From Stanieria sp. NIES-3757 (lineage in GTDB: Bacteria > Cyanobacteriota > Cyanobacteriia > Cyanobacteriales > Xenococcaceae): a stretch of DNA of 64,000 nt. Shown piece by piece: positions 1-8,522 of the stretch. Location of the stretch: contig AP017375.1 in assembly GCA_002355455.1 (NCBI GenBank), positions 3,286,001-3,350,000 on the forward strand. Reading direction: 5' to 3'. The position numbers and the translations under genes were made by a program. Below the pieces are notes generated by a model. It searched no databases. It saw only the letters and a list, made by a program, of their open reading frames with translations, and was not told the DNA's origin. Positions within the stretch are counted from its first letter, which is position 1. Each line of letters starts with the position of its first letter.

Positions 1-540
1 GCTGCTGGTGGAGAATATATAGAAGCACCAGTTTTAGGTAGTATTCCTCAAGTACAAACTGGTGAGTTAATTGTGATGGTAGGAAGTACGAAAGCACAAT
101 TTCAGCAATGGTCACCATTATTAAAAAATTTTAGTCCAGAACCGATTTATCTTGGTTTAGTGGGGACGGCAGCAGCAACTAAATTAGCTTTAAATCAATT
201 AATTGCCAGTTTAACCAGTGCTTTTGCTTTGAGTTTAGGGTTAATAGAACGTCAAGGCGTAGATATAGAGCAATTTATGGCAATTTTACGTCAAAGTGCG
301 CTTTATGCTCCTACTTTCGATAAAAAGTTGTCTCGCATGAGCGGTCGCAATTATAATAATCCTAATTTTCCTACCAAACATTTATTGAAAGATACTAATT
401 TGTTTTTAACTCAGGCGCACAATTTGGGTTTAAATACGGATGGTTTGGAAGGAATCAGAAAAGTTATTCAAAAAGCAATGGAATTGGGTTTAGCTGAAGC
501 TGATTATTCGGCTATTTATTCAGCAATTAATCCAGAATGA
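1..540 (+). CDS. NAD(P)-dependent beta-hydroxyacid dehydrogenase, C-terminal part
   Basis: The frame is open from base 1, so the start lies outside the window; 179 residues are visible. The segment EAPVLGS..Q...GEL followed by MVGS is the end of the NAD-binding domain of the 3-hydroxyisobutyrate dehydrogenase / GLYR1 family. The all-helical C-terminal domain starts at AATKLALNQL, and its lysine matches the family's catalytic Lys. Members reduce small beta-hydroxyacids or semialdehydes such as glyoxylate or succinic semialdehyde; the substrate cannot be read here. The Rossmann motif that would settle NAD versus NADP is outside the window. Confidence 0.85.
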   Translation, partial: AAGGEYIEAPVLGSIPQVQTGELIVMVGSTKAQFQQWSPLLKNFSPEPIYLGLVGTAAATKLALNQLIASLTSAFALSLGLIERQGVDIEQFMAILRQSALYAPTFDKKLSRMSGRNYNNPNFPTKHLLKDTNLFLTQAHNLGLNTDGLEGIRKVIQKAMELGLAEADYSAIYSAINPE

Positions 541-611
541 TGATTGAGAACACCAAAAGATCACTTTCTGATTAAAATAAAAAACTATTGTCCTCTTGTT
601 CACACAACTAC

Positions 612-1067
612 ATGGAAGTACAGTTTCGTGAATTTAATCCCTTCGATTTGTGGATTTGGTTGGAATTTGAAACTGCTCCCTCAATGATGGAGCAACAGTA
701 TATTGAAGAATTGTTTAACTCTTGGTTTTATTTAGGAAAATTGGGCGGTTTTAATGCGGAAAATCTTCAAGTACAAGATACTGGCGTAGAAATCAGTTAT
801 ATGGAATACAACAATGAAGAAGCAGAAAATATGCTGATGTCGCCGATGCACAATATGAGTGAATTTGAATATCTAGGTACTTGGGGACGTTGTTGGTTTG
901 ATTTAGGTACGAGTGATTTAATTGCGATCGATATTTTAATCAATGCTCTTTATCAGCTTAGTAAAGAATACGTCAAAATCAATAAATTAGTTATTGGTGG
1001 CGAAAATGAAGATTGGCAAATAAACAGAAAAACTCAAACCATTTTTTCCGATAATTCTGATATTTAG
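612..1067 (+). CDS. DUF3531 family protein
   Basis: This 151-residue acidic soluble protein matches, from memory, the cyanobacterial/plastid DUF3531 family. Recognisable blocks are FREFNPFDLWIWLEFE near the start, NSWFYLGKLGGFNAENLQVQ, and WGRCWFDLGTSD near residue 90. The function is unknown. An upstream TTG at 588 would add eight residues (SSCSHNY), but the ATG at 612 begins exactly where family similarity begins, so I chose it. It lies 70 bases after the dehydrogenase on the same strand, without evidence of co-transcription. Confidence 0.7.
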   Translation: MEVQFREFNPFDLWIWLEFETAPSMMEQQYIEELFNSWFYLGKLGGFNAENLQVQDTGVEISYMEYNNEEAENMLMSPMHNMSEFEYLGTWGRCWFDLGTSDLIAIDILINALYQLSKEYVKINKLVIGGENEDWQINRKTQTIFSDNSDI

Positions 1068-1100
1068 AATTATTGTTGATTAAATTAGTGAAATTATTTG

Positions 1101-1186
1101 ACTAACCCTGTCACGGACTAAATTGATTGGCTAATGCTAAAACGTTTATTTTTCGTTTTCAATCTTCCTCAGTGAACAGGGCTAGT
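1101..1186. repeat. Structured 86-nt inverted-repeat element (MITE-like or small RNA)
   Basis: The ends ACTAACCCTGTCAC (1101-1114) and GTGAACAGGGCTAGT (1172-1186) are near-perfect inverted repeats. Inside, GATTG/CAATC and AAAACG/CGTTTT continue the stem with a 9-nt bulge, so the whole unit folds as one long hairpin. TTATTT occurs just outside both ends and may be a target duplication. There is no T-run, so a terminator is less likely. It could be a non-autonomous transposable element or a small RNA; copy number in the genome would tell. Confidence 0.45.
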
Positions 1187-1230
1187 TTATTTAACAGACT
1201 TTAACGGTTTTTCAAGAGAAAATTGGCTAA

Positions 1231-1410
1231 TTAGGGCTTATTTTCAGGAAAAATCTCTCTAAATTCAAAAATTAACTCATCTAGCTCCTCTAAGGCTTGA
1301 TTAACGTCAACTCTAATTGTTCCTAAATTCGGTTGTTCTAATAGCTTGAGTAATACTTCGCGTTTGCTTTCGATTTGAATGATTCGTGCTTTTAAAGTAG
1401 ATTGATCCAT
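1231..1410 (-). CDS. Small helical hypothetical protein (59 aa)
   Basis: A 59-codon frame starts at ATG 1410. The protein is entirely helical and charged: MDQSTLKARI at the start, a leucine-rich middle (REVLLKLLEQP), then VNQALEELDELIFEFREIFPE at the C-terminus, a pattern typical of small coiled-coil proteins. No domain is recognised. It is convergent with the DUF3531 gene and divergent from the DUF2854 gene at 1487. Codon use resembles that of its neighbours, which supports a real gene. Confidence 0.5.
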   Translation of the reverse strand: MDQSTLKARIIQIESKREVLLKLLEQPNLGTIRVDVNQALEELDELIFEFREIFPENKP

Positions 1411-1486
1411 AGGTTTGCTGATAAAGCTTTTTCTAGCTCTAGAATAAACAATATTGACTAAAATATGTAATCAAGTATTAATTCTA

Positions 1487-2032
1487 ATGTTCCGTAAGAT
1501 ATCTTTGAGTTCTCTTGGTTTAACTGTGGGCAGTATTTTAACTGTAATTGGTTTTATTGCTTATGCCACTGGAAATGCTACTTTAAATTTAGCTGGTTTG
1601 TTTTATGGTGTTCCTATTTTACTAGGCGGTCTTGCGCTAAAAGCTGCTGAATTAAAACCAATACCCTATAGTGTTCCTACTTCTCCAGAAATCATCGCAT
1701 TAAGAGAGCAACAGGCAACCCCTACTCAAAATCAGTTGCGTCAAGATGTAACTCGTTTTCGCTATGGACAAGAAGCTCATTTGGATGAATCTTTAGAAAA
1801 AATTGGTTTGAGTCCAACTGATGAAGAAAGACCAGAATTAATCGGGTTACGAGAAACAGCTACTGATGGAGTTTATACTTTAATTTTAGAATTTGCTTCG
1901 CCGTTTATTTCTTTAGAACAATGGCAAAATAAACAAGAAAAAATTGAAAAGTTTTTTGGCCCTAATATTAAAGCAAACATTACTCAGCCTGAAGAGCGAA
2001 TGATTGATTTGGCTTTAATTAAACAAGATTAA
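1487..2032 (+). CDS. DUF2854 family membrane protein
   Basis: This 181-residue protein has two N-terminal membrane helices (about residues 8-27 and 33-52, LAGLFYGVPILLGGLALKAAE). The soluble part carries the conserved blocks REQQATPTQNQLR.DVTR.RYGQEAHL and LGL.PTDEERPEL. I recognise this as DUF2854, found in cyanobacteria and plastids and of unknown function. A TTG at 1454 would prepend eleven unlikely residues; the ATG at 1487 (MFRKISL) agrees with the family start. A strong stem-loop terminator follows at 2060. Confidence 0.75.
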   Translation: MFRKISLSSLGLTVGSILTVIGFIAYATGNATLNLAGLFYGVPILLGGLALKAAELKPIPYSVPTSPEIIALREQQATPTQNQLRQDVTRFRYGQEAHLDESLEKIGLSPTDEERPELIGLRETATDGVYTLILEFASPFISLEQWQNKQEKIEKFFGPNIKANITQPEERMIDLALIKQD

Positions 2033-2059
2033 ATTTAAAACAATTTTAATGATTTATAG

Positions 2060-2106
2060 ATGGGTTTGAAAAAAATTAAAAATTACATTTTTGAACCCAT
2101 TTTTTA
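2060..2106. terminator. Bidirectional Rho-independent terminator
   Basis: ATGGGTT (2060-2066) pairs with AACCCAT (2094-2100), extended by an A-run and a T-run, and is followed by TTTTTATT. It lies between the convergent DUF2854 gene and the YtaF remnant, and could serve both strands. Confidence 0.7.
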
Positions 2107-2114
2107 TTAACTAA

Positions 2115-2465
2115 TTAAGCAACTAACTCAAATAATCCCAAACAAATTAGTAAAAAACCACTAATAAATTCTAATTTTCGGCGAGATAAAATCGAGTTAA
2201 TTAAGTCACCAAAAAGATTACCAAGACTAATCAAAATTATACTAGTTGCAGAACTAAAAAGACTGGTAAAAAACAAATCTAATTGAGCAATACCTGCACT
2301 GATACCAGTTCCCAAATTAGTAATCGTCAAAGCCATGCCAATTACTGCTGCTTCTTTTAAACTCACATCTTTGTTTGCTTCTGACTGCAAAAAATTGTTT
2401 GCTTGAGTCTTGCGATCGCCATTGGGTTGAAAAAATTTTATCAATGTTAAACAACCAATAATCAT
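2115..2465 (-). pseudogene. 5'-truncated YtaF/MntP-like membrane protein
   Basis: The 116 readable residues correspond to only the second half of a YtaF-type (sporulation membrane protein / manganese-efflux-like) transporter, normally about 200 residues. The block VSLKEAAVIGMALTITNLGTG repeats the family's TM signature and is followed by two further membrane helices ending in GLFELV. Upstream, where the first three helices should be, the frame closes and an unrelated small gene (2515) begins. I therefore read it as the remnant of a 5' deletion. A shortened functional protein starting at ATG 2465 cannot be excluded. Confidence 0.6.
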
Positions 2466-2514
2466 TAAAATTGACTATATAAAATAATATTGATAGTTTA
2501 TCGCTCATCGACAT

Positions 2515-2691
2515 ATGGGTAAAAAATCACGACTCAAAAAAATGCGCAAAGAATCTGACTCTAGCGAAACTCAAAAGGTACAGCGCGATTCTACACAATT
2601 TGTTGAGCAATTAGAAAGGTTAGGTTATCGATTAAAACAAATCCAAAGATCTCCCGATGTACCTCAGCAAAACATCGAACCGAAAATATAA
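2515..2691 (+). CDS. Small basic hypothetical protein (58 aa)
   Basis: The frame runs from ATG 2515 to TAA 2691. The N-terminus is lysine/arginine-rich (MGKKSRLKKMRKE) and is followed by a helix, QFVEQLERLGYRLKQIQ. No transmembrane segment is present. A basic tail plus a short amphipathic helix suggests nucleic-acid or ribosome association, which is inference only. It begins immediately beside the break point of the truncated YtaF gene on the opposite strand. Confidence 0.5.
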   Translation: MGKKSRLKKMRKESDSSETQKVQRDSTQFVEQLERLGYRLKQIQRSPDVPQQNIEPKI

Positions 2692-2731
2692 AGTCTAATT
2701 TGATTGGCTTGAGTGTAAAATAGCCCCAAAC

Positions 2732-3016
2732 TTAGCTTTCGTGATAACCTGTTTCTAAATTTTCTGGATTAATAGGTGCAATTTGTTGTGATAATTTAAT
2801 TTTAGTTTTATGACGACGTTTTACCTTAGCTTTACTAAGTAATTCAATTGCAGATAGAGGTAGAACTATCGGCCAAAAGAAAGGAGCGATTAGTAGAACT
2901 ATCCACGATAAAAGATGATTGTTGGGAGTAGTATTGTCCTTTAAAAATAGTCCAAACCAAATACAAAAAACTATTAAGGCGATCGCTAGATACCAAACTA
3001 ATATATTATTTAGCAT
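2732..3016 (-). CDS. Conserved two-helix membrane protein (94 aa)
   Basis: The protein has an N-terminal membrane helix (LVWYLAIALIVFCIWFGLF), a short loop rich in Thr/Pro/Asn, and a second helix (SWIVLLIAPFFWPIVLPLSAIEL), then a basic cytoplasmic tail (KAKVKRRHKTKIK). I know similar small proteins in many cyanobacterial genomes, but none with an assigned role. It is a single gene, 284 bases from the next gene on the same strand (coaX, upstream). Confidence 0.6.
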   Translation of the reverse strand: MLNNILVWYLAIALIVFCIWFGLFLKDNTTPNNHLLSWIVLLIAPFFWPIVLPLSAIELLSKAKVKRRHKTKIKLSQQIAPINPENLETGYHES

Positions 3017-3230
3017 TATTTTCGTTTACTTGTTCCGATAATTGGCGTATTTTGCAAAATTTATGAATAGATTTATCTTCTTTTTTTAATTAAATTATCA
3101 ATAAGAACAACAAAAAAAACTTCAGTAAATTTACTGATTGAAAGCCTAACTATGCTTCAAACTAAAAGTTTTTACAAAAAAATACTTAATTGTAAATTAC
3201 TATAACAGTGTTAGTTATTTTGTGAATAAC

Positions 3231-3269
3231 CATAAAAAATCGATAGGTTTAAAAAGCTGATTTTTTATG
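3231..3269. terminator. Perfect 11-bp stem-loop downstream of coaX
   Basis: CATAAAAAATC (3231-3241) and GATTTTTTATG (3259-3269) are perfect inverted repeats with a 17-nt loop. It lies about 30 bases past the coaX stop on the minus strand. It is AT-rich with the T-run inside the stem, so terminator function is plausible but not classic. Confidence 0.4.
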
Positions 3270-3300
3270 ATACACCACTATTTATTGCCTTATTATAAGC

Positions 3301-4101
3301 CTAATTTTTTTTAAATATTTTTGATTGATTTGATTGAAAATAAGCTAATCTCAGACCCCAAAATAATAGATGAGGTTCTAGCTTAGTTTTTGAGCCTATT
3401 TCTGGAATAATTATCTGTAAGTTTTTGAATAAATAGTGAGCATCGCCACCAGTAAAAATTACTGGAGTATCAGGAAATTGTTGCCACCAATCAGTCATAA
3501 AATTAACTATACCTGCCAAAATTGTATGTATAATTCCACTTTCAATGGCAGTTGTCGTATCTAAAGCCCAACGAGGTGGTAAGATTGGAGTTAATTCAAC
3601 CTTTGGTAAAGCTGCGGTGTGTTGACCAAGAGCTTGAAATTGTAATCGTAAACCAGGTAAAATAGCTCCACCAACTAAACTGTGATTCCCATCTACGCCT
3701 GTAAAAGTTAAAGCCGTACCTGCATCAATTACTAAACAGGGAAAACCATAGGTATCTCCTGCACCCCAAACTGCTAAAGCGCGATCGATACCTAAACTAC
3801 TATAGAGATTAGTTAGAGGAATATTTGATAAAGTAATAATCTGAACCTGTGAAGTGTCTTGCCACAATAAAGTTTGTTCGGGAACAACAGAAGCTATACA
3901 TAAAGGTAGTTGGGATAAATTAACTGAAACAGAACTAACTGGTAAAACCTCTGGAGGAATCTTACGCCCGCGTATAGGCTGAGTTAAGTGCTGACTATCC
4001 CAAGCAAGTTGAAGTGCTTCCCCACGAAACCAAGCCCAATGTAACCTAGAGTTTCCAATAGCTAAAGCTATCCAATCTTGTTTGTTCTTGTCGTCGATCA
4101 T
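3301..4101 (-). CDS. coaX: Type III pantothenate kinase
   Basis: CoaX phosphorylates pantothenate, the first step of coenzyme A synthesis, using an ASKHA-fold ATPase domain. The 266-residue protein has the expected motifs: an N-terminal phosphate loop (ALAIGNSRLHW), GIDRALAVWGA, the pantothenate-binding block VIDAGTALTFT near residue 125, GGAILPGL, and the C-terminal IFTGGDA. Cyanobacterial CoaX is usually 230-270 residues, so it is full length. The first motif has Ala where most bacteria have Asp (AIGNS rather than DIGNT). The gene is divergent from flv3, with about 100 bases between them. Confidence 0.9.
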   Translation of the reverse strand: MIDDKNKQDWIALAIGNSRLHWAWFRGEALQLAWDSQHLTQPIRGRKIPPEVLPVSSVSVNLSQLPLCIASVVPEQTLLWQDTSQVQIITLSNIPLTNLYSSLGIDRALAVWGAGDTYGFPCLVIDAGTALTFTGVDGNHSLVGGAILPGLRLQFQALGQHTAALPKVELTPILPPRWALDTTTAIESGIIHTILAGIVNFMTDWWQQFPDTPVIFTGGDAHYLFKNLQIIIPEIGSKTKLEPHLLFWGLRLAYFQSNQSKIFKKN

Positions 4102-4201
4102 TTGTTACTGATAATCTTGATTATCTTTCCAATCAGAAGCAATATCCCGTGTCACAATAAAAAAAATAAAAGAATATAACAAAGAGTAAAGGAGAGGGGA
4201 G

Positions 4202-5929
4202 ATGGTAGCAACGTCTATACCAACCCAAAAGAGACTTAGTATTCAAACTGCCGAGGTTGCCCCTGAGACTATAACGATTCGTTCTTTAGATTGGGATCGC
4301 GATCGCTTTGATATTGAATTTGGCTTACAAAATGGTACAACTTATAATTCATATTTAATTCGTGGCGAGAAAATAGCTTTAGTTGATACTTCTCATGAAA
4401 AATTCCGTCAGTTATATTTAGATACCCTTACTGGTTTAATCGATCCTAAACAAATCGATTATTTGATTATCAGTCATACCGAACCCGATCATAGTGGTTT
4501 AGTTAAAGATTTTCTTCAATTGGCTCCTCAAGCCATTGTAGTAGGAGCAAAGGTAGCAATCAATTTTTTGGAAGATTTAGTTCACCAACCGTTTCAGAAA
4601 CAGTTAGTTAAAAGCGGTGATACCCTAGATTTGGGTAAGGGTCACATCATTGAATTTGTAAACGCACCTAATTTACACTGGCCGGATACAATTTTTAGTT
4701 ACGATCGCGGCACAGGGGTATTATTTACCTGCGATGCCTTTGGAATGCACTACTGTTCTGATGCCACCTTTGATGAAGACTTGGCAGCAATCGAACCAGA
4801 CTACCGTTTTTATTATGAATGTTTAATGGCCCCCAATGCTCGTTCAGTCATCTCGGCGATGAAGCGGATGGACAAGCTAGGAGAAATTAATCTCGTTGCC
4901 AATGGTCACGGTCCTTTATTAAAACACAATTTAACCGAATTACTCAAACGTTATCGTGATTGGAGTCAGGCACAAGCCAAAGCCGAGAAAAACGTAGCTG
5001 TTTTCTATGTCTCCGACTATGGCTATAGCGATCGCTTGAGTCAGGCAATTGCTAGAGGTATTACTAAAACTGGCGTTGCTGTAGAAATGGTTGACTTGCG
5101 TTCCACAGAAAATACCGAAGTACAAGAAATTATCAATCGTACTTCAGCTATCGTCTTAGGAATGCCTCCATTATCGGGAAGTAATCTCAAAGAAATTACG
5201 GCAAATATTGGTACTATCCTCGCAGCAGCTAATGAAAAACAACTAGTTGGGATGTACGAATCCTATGGTGGTGACGATGAACCAATCGATCCGATTTTGA
5301 CCAAATTCCGAGATGTGGGATTAAAACAAGCTTTTGCCTCAATTCGGATCAAAGAAACACCAAACGAATCAATCTATCAACTTTGTGAAGAGTCAGGGAC
5401 AGACTTAGGACAACTGTTAACCCGTGACAAGCTGGTACAACAGATGAAATCTATCGACCACGACTTAGATAAAGCGATGGGACGTTTGAGTGGTGGACTA
5501 TATATCATTACTGCTACTAAAGGCAACGTCAGTAGTGCCATGCTAGCCTCGTGGGTAACTCAAGCTAGTTTTGAACCCCCTGGTTTAACCATTGCCGTAG
5601 CTAAAGATCGGGCGATTGAATCTTTAATGCAGGTAGGCGATCGCTTTGTTCTCAATGTTTTGGCAGAAGGTAAATATCAGTCTCTCATGAAGCACTTCCT
5701 CAAACGGTTCAAACCTGGTGCAGACCGTTTTGCAGGAGTCAACACTCAAACCGCTGCTAATGGTTCGCCAATTCTCACTGATGCTTTAGCTTATTTAGAA
5801 TGTGAAGTAGTTAGTCGGATGGAATGTAGCGATCATTGGGTTGTTTACAGTAAAGTTGATGTCGGGCGAGTCTCCGATCCTGAAAGTCTGACGGCAGTAC
5901 ACCATCGCAAAGTAGGCAATCATTATTAA
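4202..5929 (+). CDS. flv3: Diflavin flavodiiron protein, Flv3 type
   Basis: Cyanobacterial A-type flavodiiron proteins pass electrons from the photosynthetic chain to O2, making water and protecting PSI under fluctuating light; Flv3 usually works with Flv1. Three domains are visible: a beta-lactamase-like diiron domain (about 30-250), a flavodoxin domain (about 262-405) and a C-terminal flavin-reductase domain (about 425-575). The diiron ligands are all canonical: H92, E94, D96, H97, H159, D178 and H236. That argues for Flv3 rather than Flv1, whose ligands are substituted. Flv4 also keeps ligands, but the N-terminal sequence (RSLDWDRDRFDIEFGLQNGT) looks Flv3-like. A good ribosome site (AAAGGAGAGGGGAG) precedes the ATG. 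Confidence 0.85.
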   Translation: MVATSIPTQKRLSIQTAEVAPETITIRSLDWDRDRFDIEFGLQNGTTYNSYLIRGEKIALVDTSHEKFRQLYLDTLTGLIDPKQIDYLIISHTEPDHSGLVKDFLQLAPQAIVVGAKVAINFLEDLVHQPFQKQLVKSGDTLDLGKGHIIEFVNAPNLHWPDTIFSYDRGTGVLFTCDAFGMHYCSDATFDEDLAAIEPDYRFYYECLMAPNARSVISAMKRMDKLGEINLVANGHGPLLKHNLTELLKRYRDWSQAQAKAEKNVAVFYVSDYGYSDRLSQAIARGITKTGVAVEMVDLRSTENTEVQEIINRTSAIVLGMPPLSGSNLKEITANIGTILAAANEKQLVGMYESYGGDDEPIDPILTKFRDVGLKQAFASIRIKETPNESIYQLCEESGTDLGQLLTRDKLVQQMKSIDHDLDKAMGRLSGGLYIITATKGNVSSAMLASWVTQASFEPPGLTIAVAKDRAIESLMQVGDRFVLNVLAEGKYQSLMKHFLKRFKPGADRFAGVNTQTAANGSPILTDALAYLECEVVSRMECSDHWVVYSKVDVGRVSDPESLTAVHHRKVGNHY

Positions 5930-5941
5930 TAGTTTATTTCG

Positions 5942-5960
5942 GGGCGAAAAGTATTCGCCC
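5942..5960 (+). terminator. Stem-loop after flv3
   Basis: GGGCGAA (5942-5948) pairs perfectly with TTCGCCC (5954-5960), 13 bases after the flv3 stop. No T-run follows directly, so it may protect the mRNA 3' end rather than terminate efficiently. Confidence 0.45.
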
Positions 5961-5987
5961 TAACTAAAAAATCTAATTTTTAGTACG

Positions 5988-6416
5988 ATGATTAAAGTTC
6001 AATACGAAGAAGACTATTATTTGTGGACTCAAGCAATGGTCGAAAGGCTTAAAAACAAAGATTATTTAAATATAGATTGGGATAATCTAATCGAAGAAAT
6101 TGAAGATATGGGGAAAAGTCAAAAACGCGCTGTTGAAAGTTTATTGCTGCGTTTGACCGAACACCTATTAAAGCTTAAATATTGGGAAACAGAAAGAGAA
6201 AGAAACAAAAAACATTGGCAATCAGAAGTAGTTAACTTTCGGGTTTTACTGCGTAAAAGACTTAAAGAATCTCCTAGTTTAAAAAACAACTTAGCTGAAA
6301 TATATGAAGAAATTTTACTTGATTCAAAGCGATCGATGAGCCAATTATTCGATCTCCCAGAACAGATTGAATTAACCTTAGCGCAAGTTTTAGATGAAGA
6401 TTGGTTTCCTAATTAA
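5988..6416 (+). CDS. DUF29 family protein
   Basis: This 142-residue helical protein has the family pattern: YEEDYYLWTQAMVERLKNKDY, then D.DNLIEEIEDMGKSQ, then a helix with LLLRLTEHLLKL and a C-terminal FP-containing tail. DUF29 proteins are abundant in cyanobacteria, often in many copies per genome; no biochemical role is established to my knowledge. A second protein of similar style lies at 52943. It is a stand-alone gene between flv3 and the reverse transcriptase. Confidence 0.85.
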   Translation: MIKVQYEEDYYLWTQAMVERLKNKDYLNIDWDNLIEEIEDMGKSQKRAVESLLLRLTEHLLKLKYWETERERNKKHWQSEVVNFRVLLRKRLKESPSLKNNLAEIYEEILLDSKRSMSQLFDLPEQIELTLAQVLDEDWFPN

Positions 6417-6467
6417 ATAAATTAAAGAAATTATTAAATAATTAGAGTTTTAATGTCAAGCTCTATT

Positions 6468-8117
6468 CTAGTAAATATTAGCTATATCGATAATAGAAAA
6501 GTTAGTCTCTGAAGAATAAGCATCATCGGAAGAGGAAGTTTTTTCTTTATCTTGGTCTTTCTTATTTTTATTATCTAATTGAGTTTTTTTGTATGGCTTA
6601 ATTTTTTCAAGCTGCTGCTTTTCGTCATAAAATTCAATATCTTCTTTATATAACAAATAAAAATACTGATTAGAGGAAATTACGTTTGAATCCGATGGAG
6701 TTAACCATCCCTTTTTTATAGATTCATACGTTAAAAGCCATTTTTCATCAAACAATGAATTAGTCGTTAAGTCTAGTTCTAGCATTGAAACATCTAATTT
6801 TTTAGAAATAAGATTGCAATTCTGCATATCTAAAATTATTAGTATAGAAATAGGATCGCCAGAGTTAACAACTTGCTCTGCTATACTATAATCAAGGTTG
6901 ATATTCAAACTTCTTAAGAGCCAAAGAGACCAGGAGACTTCAAAAGAATGCTTTTTAAAACAGTGATTTTGTATAATTTCTTGAACTAGTTTTGCGACTC
7001 GTTCTTTTGAAATTTTGTTTTCGTTACTAATGAAAATCTTAACAACTTCTGGAAGAATAGATGGCTCACTAAGAGCAGATTTAAGCACTAAAGCTTCAAA
7101 CATTTTCCAGTTCTCAGGAAAAATTTCTATAGATTCCAAACATTTAATAGCATATTTTAAAACATGATCTTTTGGATTTTGGTGGGTATATTCAAAAGCT
7201 AAACTAAAATAACGATACAAATCTGTAGCCTGCTTGTCTTTGCTTTCTCTAAACTCAAATCTACTTAAAAATATTGCCCAAGAATTTTCAAATGGTATTG
7301 GAAATCTTTCAATTTTAGTTTTTTCTTCATTAATATCAAGATGATAATTGGCAAGAATAGATTGTAAGCATTTGAGAGTTTTTTCTGCGCTGGTATAGTC
7401 ATTAAAGAATAAAAGGTAGTCATCATAATACCTAGCACCATTTAAATTATCTATTTGCCTAGCCAACTCCTCATCAATTTTACACGCTATTATCTCTGAA
7501 ATGATTAATGAAGTAAGAGGGCCAGTAGGAATACCCATTGTTTGTCCAGACTGAGTATTTCTGACATCTCTATCTAAAATATTGCCAAGACGAGAATAGT
7601 CATTTCTTTTTTCTTTAGCAACATTTTTACCATCAATTACCCAAGGAATAATATGGGTGTAAATAGTTGAATAGTATCTAGATATATCAGTTTTCATCTG
7701 AAAAATATGATCGTAAGAATTAAGAATACATTGTTCTTTAAATTCTTTATAGTTGTTTTTTGTTTTTATAGATTTATTTTTTGAATCAAATATGGGCTTA
7801 CTAGTTGTTAAAAGAGAACATGAATATATCTTTTCAATTTCTTGCCAACTTTCACATATAGAATTAGATAAGATCGATTGATGTAATGGATTTGGTACAG
7901 AAATTATTCTTCTTGAAAATCCAACTTTAGGAATTGAGAAATATATAGATTTAGAATCATTATAAATTTTTCGTTCCGTTTTTGAAAGATTGGTATAAAT
8001 AGAATTCCATACTTGATTAATATGTGAATACTTCTGAGCAAAATTTTTACTAGTAAATGGTGGGGGTAATTCTTTTGGAAAATATCCTTTTCCAAGTAAG
8101 TTTTCAATTTTAAACAT
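6468..8117 (-). CDS. Stand-alone reverse transcriptase, defence (DRT/Abi-like) type
   Basis: This 549-residue protein has an N-terminal RT domain: the first catalytic Asp in MKTDISRYYS (about D144), QTMGIPTGPLTS (about 193-203) and the catalytic box YYDD (230-233). The opening GKGYFPKELPPPF and a roughly 280-residue helical C-terminus fit the 'unknown group' RTs used in phage defence (DRT, AbiK/AbiA-like; I lean to DRT4). A group II intron RT is unlikely: no maturase domain, no intron RNA ends. The C-terminal tail is Lys/Asp/Ser-rich. A TTG at 8144 would add nine residues; I chose ATG 8117. The gene is far richer in A/T than flv3, suggesting transfer. Confidence 0.8.
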   Translation of the reverse strand: MFKIENLLGKGYFPKELPPPFTSKNFAQKYSHINQVWNSIYTNLSKTERKIYNDSKSIYFSIPKVGFSRRIISVPNPLHQSILSNSICESWQEIEKIYSCSLLTTSKPIFDSKNKSIKTKNNYKEFKEQCILNSYDHIFQMKTDISRYYSTIYTHIIPWVIDGKNVAKEKRNDYSRLGNILDRDVRNTQSGQTMGIPTGPLTSLIISEIIACKIDEELARQIDNLNGARYYDDYLLFFNDYTSAEKTLKCLQSILANYHLDINEEKTKIERFPIPFENSWAIFLSRFEFRESKDKQATDLYRYFSLAFEYTHQNPKDHVLKYAIKCLESIEIFPENWKMFEALVLKSALSEPSILPEVVKIFISNENKISKERVAKLVQEIIQNHCFKKHSFEVSWSLWLLRSLNINLDYSIAEQVVNSGDPISILIILDMQNCNLISKKLDVSMLELDLTTNSLFDEKWLLTYESIKKGWLTPSDSNVISSNQYFYLLYKEDIEFYDEKQQLEKIKPYKKTQLDNKNKKDQDKEKTSSSDDAYSSETNFSIIDIANIY

Positions 8118-8522
8118 ATAAATATTTATTTTATTTAGATACAATTTTTTTTAGTATAGTCACCTTGCATAAAAGCTGAGATATATGAATTTTTCTAAAT
8201 ATTTCTCGATAATAACTTACAGTTTTATTAATGTCATTTGAAATCATAATTACTGAAAAAATGACTATTTGTGACTGAATTTCAGCAATGTATATTAATT
8301 ATTAGATGTATCAAACCGAAATATCTCGGCAAGGCGCATCCGCGAGGAGTTCGCTCCTTGCAGTCGCGATCGCATTCTTTTTTAGAGAACTATTACAAAG
8401 TACACTCAGTTAAATCGCAACTATCCTACCCATAATTGGAATTTATTTTAAGATTTACTTCAGACACAGTTTCTTTAACAAACTCACAATTATTTTTACT
8501 GTTTTAACAAATAACTAATACT
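8118..8522. other. Intergenic region upstream of the reverse transcriptase
   Basis: About 400 bases lie between two divergent genes, the RT (minus) and the alpha/beta hydrolase (plus). It contains one GC-rich palindromic repeat (8327-8373) and otherwise AT-rich sequence with no open frame. Some defence RTs need a non-coding RNA from this position; I see no clear template RNA fold here beyond the repeat. Confidence 0.4.
8327..8373. repeat. GC-rich palindromic intergenic repeat with HIP1 end
   Basis: GCAAGG (8329-8334) pairs with CCTTGC (8356-8361), and GGAG-TTCG-CTCC forms an inner tetraloop hairpin; the unit ends in CGCGATCGC. The GC content is far above the flanks. Its style resembles the repeats at 49559, 55085, 55353 and 55924. 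Confidence 0.6.

Noticed and set aside
6468-8520. Group II intron or retron around the reverse transcriptase
   Set aside because: No intron domain V sequence, no maturase or HNH domain in the protein, and no msr/msd-like paired RNA in the flanks.
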